DNA of 6,875 bases from an uncultured Atopobiaceae bacterium (GTDB taxonomy: Bacteria > Actinomycetota > Coriobacteriia > Coriobacteriales > Atopobiaceae). The notes beneath the pieces are model-generated. The model was not told where the DNA came from, did no database searches, and saw only the letters and a program-made list of their open reading frames with translations. The stretch lies in contig CALUJT010000123.1 in the NCBI GenBank assembly GCA_944321005.1, positions 1 to 6,875 of the forward strand, given 5' to 3'. How positions within the stretch are numbered: position 1 is the stretch's first letter; every line of letters starts with the position of its first letter. The position numbers and the translations under genes are program-made. Shown piece after piece: positions 1-6,055 of the stretch.

Positions 1-2303
1 CTCACAACGAAGGACTGCGCGTCTGCGGGATCCTCTCCGCCGAACTCCACCTCGCAGCTCTCGGTGACGTCCGCTCCGCTCGAGTCGAGCACGCGCAGCG
101 TGTCCCGCAGAAGCTCCACGCCCCGGGCGTCAGCGAGGTCGGACACCACCACTGACCTGCCCAGCGTTCCCGGCGTCGCGTTGGTCACGCGCACGCGGTA
201 GGTGACCTCGTCGCCCTCGGAGAGGGTCTGCTCCGAGGCGTCCTTCTCGACCAGCAGGTGGGGCTGGTTCACCCACGCGTCCGCGGAGGCCTCGACGGGC
301 TCGCAGTTCTCGGCCGTCGCCCGCGCCACGTTCTCGACCTGCCAGCCGGAGACGGATTCGTCGGGCCGCACGAGGTAGGAGACCTCGACCACGGTGTCGT
401 GGGCGAGGCGCTCGATGGAGAGGCGCCAGCCCGTGCCGGACCTCTCGAGGCTCCAGGCGCCTCCCGTGTCGCCGGCGGTGGAGAGGGCGCCCTCGGCCCT
501 GTCGCCGGCCCATGCCACCGGCACGTCCTCGCCGTTCGCGCGCAGGCAGATGGCGGGCGAGCCGTCGTCGTTGCTCGCGAGGGACATGCCCTCGGGCAGG
601 GAGTCGTCGGTGACGGTCACGCCGTCCGCCACGGTCCCCTCCTGCTGGTTAGCGACGCGAACCACGTACTCGAACGCGCCGTCGTCCGCGCCCGGCTCCT
701 CGTCCTCGCCTCGGGCGGCCACGTGGCCCTCGAAGGAGTCGACGGACTTCTCGATCGAGACGGAGGGGACGGAGAGGTTGGTCACCACGTCGTTCGTGCG
801 GTTCTCGTCCGTCCCGTTCACGAGGGCGAACGCCCGGTTGGTAACGGAGAGCTCCCCGCTCGCCGGGTACGCGTCGAGCCGCGCCCTGAGCGCGAGCCGG
901 TAGGTCTCGCCCTCCATGGGCATGCCCTGGAGGTAGTCCTCGTCAAAGACGAAGCGAACGACGCCGTCCTCGCAGACCACCTCTCCCGCCGCGTCCGTCG
1001 CCTCGGTGCCGGTCCCGTCGTAGAGGAGGGCGGAACCCTCGACGTAGCTCATCTCCGCCGGCAGCTCGTCCACGAGCTCGAGGCCCGTGTATCGATAGCC
1101 CCACCGGCAGTTGACGCCCTGCTCGTGCGTCGTGTAGTCGATGGCGTACGCGACCTCGTCGCCCACCGAGACGCGCTCTTCGCCGGTCTTGTCGGCGCTC
1201 TTGGTGACCTCGGTCCGGTCCTGCGTCGTGGCGGAGGGCACCGTGAGGTACTCGGTGTTGAGGTAGAAGATGGACTCCGAGGAGCGGCCGTGCGCGTCCT
1301 CGCTCACGCCCCACGACGTGCCGAAGTGGAACTTCAGGGGCACCCCGCGGTTCTCGCCCGTGGTGTCGAAGTAGGCCTCCACCATGCCGTCGCGATAGTC
1401 GTCGGGGTCCGTCGGGTCGAGCCACACCTCGCCGCTCTCCACGGTGGTTCCGTTGTCGCTCAGGTAGAGGACGTCGTTTTCCTGGGAGAGGCGCCCCACG
1501 GTGACGGCTCCGCCAAACGAGAAGGACTGCCAGACGTCAAGGTCGATGGTCGAGAGGTGGCCGCGCAGCTCGACGGGCTCGTCGGTCCCCGCCTTCACGA
1601 AGCTGATCTCCACCTCCACGTCCGCGAGGCCCACCGTGTAGAAGTTGAGGCTCTGGATGCCCCGCTCGTCGTCGGCGACCGTCCTGTCCTCGTCCGCCAT
1701 GAAGACGCCCGTCTGGAACGTGGGATAGTAGCGCGTCTCGTTGTTGTAGGTCGACTCCTCCTCCCAGCCGCCCTCGGGCTCGAGGTAGGTCCACCCGGAG
1801 AGGGAGATCACCGCGTCGATCTCCTGGCTCCCGTAGCGCCCGCCGGTCGCGCGGACGGAGAACTCGGCGTCCGGCGGCGTCTCCGCGTCTATCCTCGCCA
1901 CCCAGCCCGGGGTGTTCCTGAGCGGGCCCTCGCCCGCGCCCTGCCCCGTCACGTCCTTGCGGTACTGCCCGATGTCGTCCGAGCGCTCGAACCCCCTCGC
2001 CGCGTCCAGGTCCCAGCCCTCGAAGTCGATGGACCAGGAGTGCTCCGGTCCCTCGATCTCGCTCTCGGGGACGTAGACGACGTCGATCTTCTCGAAGCTC
2101 GCCGCGGCCGCGACGACGGGCGCCGTCCCCTCGAGGACGAGCCCGAGCGCCACCAGCGCCGCCAGCAGCGCGGGCGCCAGGCTCCGCGCGCCCGCGAGCG
2201 CCCCCTCCGCAAGCTCCGAGAGCCCCCGCAGGAGCTCCTCGCACCACCGCTCGAGGCGGCTCGTCGGGCCGTGCGGCCCGCCACTCATGCACGTCTTCCC
2301 CAT
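1..2303 (-). CDS. Large secreted surface protein with tandem isopeptide/DUF11-like domains, N-terminal 767 residues (3' end off window)
   Basis: The minus frame is open without a stop from the ATG at 2303 to the window edge. The first in-frame stop upstream lies at 2517-2519. The ATG at 2303 is preceded by a GAGG-type ribosome binding site; an ATG at 2288 (Met6) is a possible alternative. Residues 1-40 are a long charged N-region. About residues 41-68 are hydrophobic and end in AAAA before SFEK, which fits an export signal. Residues ~69-360 are rich in Thr, Gly, Asp and aromatic residues and I do not recognise them. Three similar modules follow at ~364-510, ~516-665 and ~684 onward (cut by the edge). 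Each starts with a Lys-containing strand (K368, K519, K687), then a VGDEVAYAIDY-like strand. The two complete modules end in an Asn strand (VTNRAFA, N489; VENVARA, N658). Known family logic: D2-type fimbrial or DUF11 domains can form Lys-Asn isopeptide bonds that stiffen surface stalks. Inferred role: adhesin or fimbrial-type surface protein. Whether it is sortase-anchored cannot be seen. The protein is strongly acidic. Confidence 0.85.
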   Translation of the reverse strand, partial: MGKTCMSGGPHGPTSRLERWCEELLRGLSELAEGALAGARSLAPALLAALVALGLVLEGTAPVVAAAASFEKIDVVYVPESEIEGPEHSWSIDFEGWDLDAARGFERSDDIGQYRKDVTGQGAGEGPLRNTPGWVARIDAETPPDAEFSVRATGGRYGSQEIDAVISLSGWTYLEPEGGWEEESTYNNETRYYPTFQTGVFMADEDRTVADDERGIQSLNFYTVGLADVEVEISFVKAGTDEPVELRGHLSTIDLDVWQSFSFGGAVTVGRLSQENDVLYLSDNGTTVESGEVWLDPTDPDDYRDGMVEAYFDTTGENRGVPLKFHFGTSWGVSEDAHGRSSESIFYLNTEYLTVPSATTQDRTEVTKSADKTGEERVSVGDEVAYAIDYTTHEQGVNCRWGYRYTGLELVDELPAEMSYVEGSALLYDGTGTEATDAAGEVVCEDGVVRFVFDEDYLQGMPMEGETYRLALRARLDAYPASGELSVTNRAFALVNGTDENRTNDVVTNLSVPSVSIEKSVDSFEGHVAARGEDEEPGADDGAFEYVVRVANQQEGTVADGVTVTDDSLPEGMSLASNDDGSPAICLRANGEDVPVAWAGDRAEGALSTAGDTGGAWSLERSGTGWRLSIERLAHDTVVEVSYLVRPDESVSGWQVENVARATAENCEPVEASADAWVNQPHLLVEKDASEQTLSEGDEVTYRVRVTNATPGTLGRSVVVSDLADARGVELLRDTLRVLDSSGADVTESCEVEFGGEDPADAQSFVV

Positions 2304-2306
2304 GGT

Positions 2307-2314
2307 CCCTCTTT
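2307..2314 (-). promoter_or_regulatory. Ribosome binding site of the surface-protein gene
   Basis: Read on minus, AAAGAGGG ends three bases before the ATG at 2303, with its GAGG core four bases away. This is a somewhat short spacing but a better match than the GGGGAAG in front of the alternative ATG at 2288. It is the main reason for choosing 2303 as the start. Confidence 0.5.
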
Positions 2315-2321
2315 CTCGCTG

Positions 2322-2340
2322 CGCGCGGCCGCGCCGCGCG
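2322..2340 (-). repeat. Perfect GC-only inverted repeat in the surface-gene leader
   Basis: CGCGCGGC at 2322-2329 is the exact reverse complement of GCCGCGCG at 2333-2340, with a three-base loop. Every stem pair is G-C. It lies 19 bases upstream of the surface-gene ATG and only seven bases upstream of its ribosome binding site. No T run follows on either strand, so it is not an intrinsic terminator. It could be a leader hairpin affecting ribosome access or a protein-binding palindrome. Chance occurrence in such GC-rich DNA is also possible. Confidence 0.5.
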
Positions 2341-2423
2341 ACTGCCTGACGGACTCCTCCTGCCTCCCTTCTCGCGACTGCTCGTACGTCCCGCCACGGG
2401 CGGGCCTGCCTGTCGGGCGTCGC

Positions 2424-2486
2424 GGGGGAGTGGGGCGTCTGGGGTGCGTGGGGGTACGGGTGCCCGGGTGCGGCAGGTGGTGGGGG
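2424..2486 (+). repeat. G-rich degenerate tandem repeat with G-quadruplex pattern
   Basis: The plus strand carries G5 (2424-2428), G4 (2432-2435), G4 (2441-2444) and G5 (2450-2454), separated by loops of 3, 5 and 5 bases. Further G3 runs lie at 2458-2460 and 2466-2468, and a G5 at 2482-2486. Part of the tract is a degenerate direct repeat: three contiguous 9-base units, each starting TGGGG, at 2431, 2440 and 2449. Two 8-base units close to CGGGTGCS follow at 2457 and 2465. A minus-strand transcript through here would be C-rich and G-poor. The pattern fits the consensus for a four-stranded G-quadruplex; formation and function are inference. Confidence 0.6.
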
Positions 2487-2583
2487 AGCGTAGCACCGGG
2501 TCGCCGACACGCGTCTTCATCCGCGCGTACGCCACGCTGACGCCGCAGGTGGGAGGCGTCGCCTCACGGTCCGGACGAACTCG

Positions 2584-2607
2584 GCCGTCGGTGGACGGCG
2601 TCATTTT
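2584..2607 (+). terminator. Terminator-like hairpin with short T run
   Basis: GCCGTC at 2584-2589 pairs perfectly with GACGGC at 2594-2599 across a GGTG loop, and a T4 run follows at 2604-2607. The stem is short and the T run begins four bases after it, so this is at best a weak intrinsic terminator. No plus-strand gene lies upstream. If real, it would stop an unannotated short transcript or read-through antisense to the surface gene. An outer pairing of CTCGGC (2580-2585) with GCCGAG (2611-2616) offers a competing fold. Confidence 0.25.
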
Positions 2608-2710
2608 GGCGCCGAGCGCGACCACCGCGCGGCCGGGGTACTGTTCGCCACCGCGACGGACGGCGGGGAGGGCGCGTGCCGGCGCTTCACGTGTCCGCGC
2701 TCGTGCCCGC

Positions 2711-2740
2711 TCGATTCCCGTCCGGCGCGTGCGGTAGGAT
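2711..2740 (+). promoter_or_regulatory. Candidate promoter for addBA
   Basis: TAGGAT at 2735-2740 fits the TANNNT form of a housekeeping -10 element and sits 36 bases before the addB start codon. That would leave an untranslated leader of about 30 bases. A weak -35-like TCGATT at 2711-2716 lies 18 bases upstream. The -10 stands out because this region is otherwise nearly free of AT-rich hexamers. Confidence 0.45.
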
Positions 2741-2764
2741 TCTCTCCAGTGATATTGCCGTCGT

Positions 2765-2772
2765 GGAGAGGA
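2765..2772 (+). promoter_or_regulatory. Ribosome binding site of addB
   Basis: GGAGAGGA ends four bases before the ATG at 2777. It is a strong purine-rich Shine-Dalgarno sequence and fixes the addB start. Confidence 0.75.
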
Positions 2773-2776
2773 ACCC

Positions 2777-5700
2777 ATGCCGCTCGCCCTCGTGACAACC
2801 CCCGACGATCAGATCGCCTGCCCCGAGGTCGCGCGCCTCCTGCGCGAGGCGCTCGCCTCCACGGGCGGCGCGACGCTCGTCGTGCCGTCGTTCTCGCAGG
2901 CCCTCGACGCCCAGCGCGCGCTCTGCGCGGAGGGGGGGCTCTCGCTCGGCCTCGAGGTGACCACGGCGGAGGCCTGGGCCCAGGAGCGCTGGGAGGTCTG
3001 GGGGGACGGCCGGCGCCTCGTTGACGACGCCTCGCGCTGGGTGCTTGCGAGCCGCGTGCTCGCCCGCGCCGCCGGGCGCCCCGGCTCCGCCCTCGAGAAC
3101 GTCCCCGGCGCCGCCGCGCTTCTCGCGGACCTCGCGCGGGAGGGCCTTCCCTGGCTCGCCTGCGCCCCCGTCCCCGAGGGGGTCACGCGGGCGGAGGCCG
3201 AGCTCGTGGCGCTCCTGGAGGACTACGAGGACGAGCTCGGCTCCCACGGTCTCGTGGAGCCGTGCTCGGTCATGGCCGGGCTCGCCCAAACCCTCGACGC
3301 CGAGGGGGGCCGGGTGGCGCCCCTGGTGCTCGCGGGCTTCGAGGAGATGCCGCGCGCCGCGCGCGAGCTCGTCTGCGGCCTTGCCGCACGCCATGACGTG
3401 ACCGTCGTGTCGCGCGGGGGCGAGGGGCCGTCCCGCGCGCTGGGGCGCGCGCTCGCGAGGGAGCTCGCCGAGCTTGCCGCCGAGAGGGGCGTCGAGGTCG
3501 CGGAGCGTGCCGCCGAGGGCGGCCCCGGACCGCGCACGGGGCGTCCGCCCGAGCTCGCCGCGCTTCTCGGCTCCCTCTTCCTGGCGCCTCCGCCCCCCGT
3601 CGCCCCCACCGGGGCGCTCCGCGTGCTCCTTCCCTCCGGGCCCTCGGCCGAGCCCGAGCTCGTCGCACGCGAGGTGCGCGGGCTCGCGGACGGGGGCGCC
3701 CGAGACGTGGTGGTGGTCGCGCCCGACCCCGCCGGCGCATGGTCGGCCCTCGCGGGGAGGCTCGCCGCCCGCGGGGTCTCCGTTCGGGCCCAGCTCTCCG
3801 TCCCGGTGGGCTCGCTCGAGATCGGTCGGGCCTATCTCGAGTACGTGGGCGCCGTAGCCCGGCTGGCGGAGCTCGCCTCCGCGTGGCCCCACGCCGAGGA
3901 CGTCCCGGACGCCCCGCGTGCGGGAACCGTGCGCGTGCGGCTCGCGGACATGTCGTGGTGGCCCCCGCGGGACCTCTCGGACTTCCTCGTCTCGGGCATC
4001 TCCCACATGGAGGCCTCCCGCGCCCGTCGCCTCGACGCGGAGTGGCGCGGGAACCGCCTGCTCACGCCCGCGGCAGTCCTCGCGCAGCTCCAGTCCGAGA
4101 GGGACGTCTCGCCGGAGGTGGCCTCCGCCACGAGGGAGCTCATGAGGGGCCGCCTGGGGTCCGCCGCCTCCAGGCTCCTCGCGCCCTTCGTCCAGGGCGA
4201 GCGGGCCTCGGAGCGCGCGGCCCACGAGGCGGCGGCCGTGCTCTCCGCCGTTCTCGGGGCCGCCAAGAGCCTGAAGGAGCTCGGAATCACGGCAGACCCC
4301 TCTGAGCCCGGGCACGTGAGCCTGGCCGAGCTCGTGGAGCTTGCCCTCGACGTCCTCTCCCGCACGCGCGTCCCCCTGCGCCTGGAGCGCGTCGCCCCCG
4401 GGGCCGCGTGCGTCGCGCGCGTCATGTCCCCGCGCGCGGCGGCGCGGCTGGCCCCGCTCTCCGCCGACGCGCTCCTGCTCCTGGGGCAGACGTCGACGGA
4501 GTCGTCCGTCTCCGCTCCCGACGACGCGCTGCACGCCCTTCTCTCCGCCTATCGCGTGGAGCCCGCGCCGGGGGCGATGGACGCCGCGCGGGCCCGCCTC
4601 GCGGCGGCCGCCCGCGTCCCGCGGGGCACCCTGCTGCTGGAGCGGACGCTCTTCGGGGCGGACGGCAAGGAGCGCTACCCCTCGTTGATGATGACCGAGG
4701 TCCTCGCCTGCTACGGCCTTGCCGCGGACGCCCCCGCGGCGCAGGTCGCCGCGGCCCTGGGCCCGGGGAGCGTGTCGTCGCGCCCGGAGACCCTCGTGAG
4801 CGAGAACGTCTCGGCCGTGGGCGCGCCCGCCGTCCCGCAGGGGTCAGAGACCCCCTCTCCCGCCGGCGTCATCGACCCCTCCGAGCGCGCGTGCGTCTCG
4901 CCCCCGCCGGAGGGGGTCGCCGCAGAGGACGCCCGACCGCTCCTCTCCGCCTCGCAGATAGAGACGTACCTCGAGTGCCCGTACAAGTGGTTCAGCCTCA
5001 GGCGCCTGCGCCTGAGGGACGCCGACGCCGGCTTCACCGGGGCCGAGATGGGAACCTTCGCCCACCGCGTGCTCGAGGTCACGCGGCGCGAGATGCTCGC
5101 CCGGGCGCAGGAGCGCGCGCTCGGCGGCCGGGAGCTCCTCGACGCGCGAGCCGCGCGCGAGGGCGCCATGCAGCTCCCGGAGTACCGCGAGCTCGTGGGA
5201 AGGCTCGAGGCGCGCGCCCAGGAGGACCCCGCGGCGCGGCTGCCCGGCTCCTCCGTCGCCGACCCCGCGGCCCTTGAGGAGGCGCGCCTCGTTCTCTCCG
5301 AGGAGTTCGACGCCCACCTCTCGCACCAGTACCAGCTCGAGCGCGGGCGACGCCCCCTGCCGCAGGCGCTCGTCCCGCACGACGCCCGCCAGGCGGGGCA
5401 GGTGCGCGCCCTCCGGCGCGACCTCTCGACGCTCCTGGACTTCGAGTCCGAGATGCTCGTGGGCTTCGAGCCGCGCTGCTTCGAGTGGGGGTTCGGCCGA
5501 GGCGGCGCCGAGGTCGAGTACGCGGGCGTGCGCCTCACGGGCACGATCGACCGCATAGACGTGGACGCCCACGGCCAGGCCGTCGTCATCGACTACAAGC
5601 ACAAGTCGGACGCGTGCTTCGCGCGGGAGTACGACGTCTTCGGCGGCGAGGGCGCCGACCCCTCGGCCCTCGCGCTGCCCCGACGCGTGCAGTCGCTCGT

Positions 5701-6055
5701 GTACGGCCAGGTGGTCAGGAGGGCGTTCCCGGGCCTCTCCGTCCGGGCGGCGGTCTACCTCTGCACCAAGGGGGGCCACGCGCTCGCCGGCGCAGTGGAC
5801 GAGAACGTCCTGGACAACGTGTTCGGCTCCCGCGCGCCCTCGGCCCAGCGGCTCCCCCGCGTCGCCGTCCCGCGCGACGCGTCCTTCGGGCGCGACGGGG
5901 AGAGCGGCATGGAGGCCCTTCTCGACGCGTGCGAGGAGCTCGTCGCGGGGCGCATCGAGCGCATGCTCGCGGGCGACATCGAGGCGGCCCCCGTGGACGC
6001 CGACGCCTGTCACTTCTGCCCGGTCCTCAACTGCGAGAGGAGGCTTCGCGCATGA
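2777..6055 (+). CDS. addB: AddB-like subunit of the AddAB helicase-nuclease (PD-(D/E)XK exonuclease)
   Basis: This complete 1092-residue protein is close to the usual ~1160 of AddB. With AddA it would process double-strand DNA ends to give 3' overhangs for RecA. Residues 1-~660 resemble an inactivated UvrD-like helicase. PLVLAGFEEMP (182-192) and the E294-led strand ending VVVVAPDP match AddB/RecB-type helicase-fold motifs, but no Walker A is present near the N-terminus, where Bacillus AddB has one. Residues ~666-722 form a Pro/Ser/Glu-rich linker. The nuclease domain starts at ~724 with SASQIETYLECPYKWF (C734) and GTFAHRVLE (H763). It carries the active-site strands GTIDRID (922-928, D925) and VIDYKHK (D939, K941). 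It ends with C1078, C1081 and C1086, which together with C734 would hold the family's 4Fe-4S cluster. The last spacing is CX4C, one residue shorter than the CX5C I recall for Bacillus AddB. The stop overlaps the addA start. A RexB-type name would be equally fair; assignment to the family is firm. Confidence 0.92.
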   Translation: MPLALVTTPDDQIACPEVARLLREALASTGGATLVVPSFSQALDAQRALCAEGGLSLGLEVTTAEAWAQERWEVWGDGRRLVDDASRWVLASRVLARAAGRPGSALENVPGAAALLADLAREGLPWLACAPVPEGVTRAEAELVALLEDYEDELGSHGLVEPCSVMAGLAQTLDAEGGRVAPLVLAGFEEMPRAARELVCGLAARHDVTVVSRGGEGPSRALGRALARELAELAAERGVEVAERAAEGGPGPRTGRPPELAALLGSLFLAPPPPVAPTGALRVLLPSGPSAEPELVAREVRGLADGGARDVVVVAPDPAGAWSALAGRLAARGVSVRAQLSVPVGSLEIGRAYLEYVGAVARLAELASAWPHAEDVPDAPRAGTVRVRLADMSWWPPRDLSDFLVSGISHMEASRARRLDAEWRGNRLLTPAAVLAQLQSERDVSPEVASATRELMRGRLGSAASRLLAPFVQGERASERAAHEAAAVLSAVLGAAKSLKELGITADPSEPGHVSLAELVELALDVLSRTRVPLRLERVAPGAACVARVMSPRAAARLAPLSADALLLLGQTSTESSVSAPDDALHALLSAYRVEPAPGAMDAARARLAAAARVPRGTLLLERTLFGADGKERYPSLMMTEVLACYGLAADAPAAQVAAALGPGSVSSRPETLVSENVSAVGAPAVPQGSETPSPAGVIDPSERACVSPPPEGVAAEDARPLLSASQIETYLECPYKWFSLRRLRLRDADAGFTGAEMGTFAHRVLEVTRREMLARAQERALGGRELLDARAAREGAMQLPEYRELVGRLEARAQEDPAARLPGSSVADPAALEEARLVLSEEFDAHLSHQYQLERGRRPLPQALVPHDARQAGQVRALRRDLSTLLDFESEMLVGFEPRCFEWGFGRGGAEVEYAGVRLTGTIDRIDVDAHGQAVVIDYKHKSDACFAREYDVFGGEGADPSALALPRRVQSLVYGQVVRRAFPGLSVRAAVYLCTKGGHALAGAVDENVLDNVFGSRAPSAQRLPRVAVPRDASFGRDGESGMEALLDACEELVAGRIERMLAGDIEAAPVDADACHFCPVLNCERRLRA
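6038..6043 (+). promoter_or_regulatory. Ribosome binding site of addA within the addB 3' end
   Basis: A perfect AGGAGG lies eight bases before the ATG at 6052, inside the last codons of addB. Together with the ATGA overlap of start and stop at 6052-6055, it indicates that the two subunits are translated in a coupled, probably near-stoichiometric way. Confidence 0.8.

Larger units (their letters stand above)
2304..2776. other. Divergent intergenic region between the surface-protein gene and the addBA operon
   Basis: These 473 bases must contain the control regions for both directions. All six frames contain only open stretches with no credible start, family motif or compositional support, so I call no gene here. 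Besides the features listed separately, it holds an inverted repeat at 2390-2404 (CCCGCC, loop ACG, GGCGGG) and a perfect 8-base palindrome, GTCCGGAC, at 2569-2576. I found no SOS-box-like GAAC-N4-GTTC operator near addB. A weak minus-strand -10 candidate, TACGCT, reads from 2492 to 2487 but has no good -35. Confidence 0.7.

Noticed and set aside
258..2540. A 760-codon open frame on the plus strand
   Set aside because: It lies in exact codon register opposite the surface-protein gene. It exists because that gene almost never uses TTA, CTA or TCA; its one early TCA codon (Ser717, at 153-155) gives the stop in this antisense frame upstream of the ORF start. Its translation shows no signal, domain or family motif, while the minus strand has a signal segment and clear repeated domains.
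2304..2776. Possible CRISPR array, attachment site or insertion-sequence remnant in the intergenic region
   Set aside because: The only repeats are short and degenerate with no spacer pattern. There are no long terminal inverted repeats, target duplications, transposase fragments or tRNA ends.
1537..2778. A 413-codon minus-strand open frame spanning the intergenic region and the start of the surface gene
   Set aside because: It is Arg/Gly-rich, has no motif, and runs out of frame through the signal segment and N-terminal module of the surface protein.
2687..4534. A 615-codon minus-strand open frame over the first half of addB
   Set aside because: Its translation is a low-complexity Arg/Gly/Glu/Ala sequence with no motif. 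It overlaps the well-supported addB frame and is a product of high GC content.
4408..5277. A 289-codon plus-strand open frame within addB
   Set aside because: It is the +1-shifted shadow of addB, rich in Arg, Gly and Pro. The addB frame itself is continuous with all expected motifs, so there is no evidence of a frameshift.
4844..6013. A 389-codon minus-strand open frame over the nuclease half of addB
   Set aside because: It is opposite codons that include the conserved nuclease motifs of addB and has no recognisable domain or ribosome binding site.
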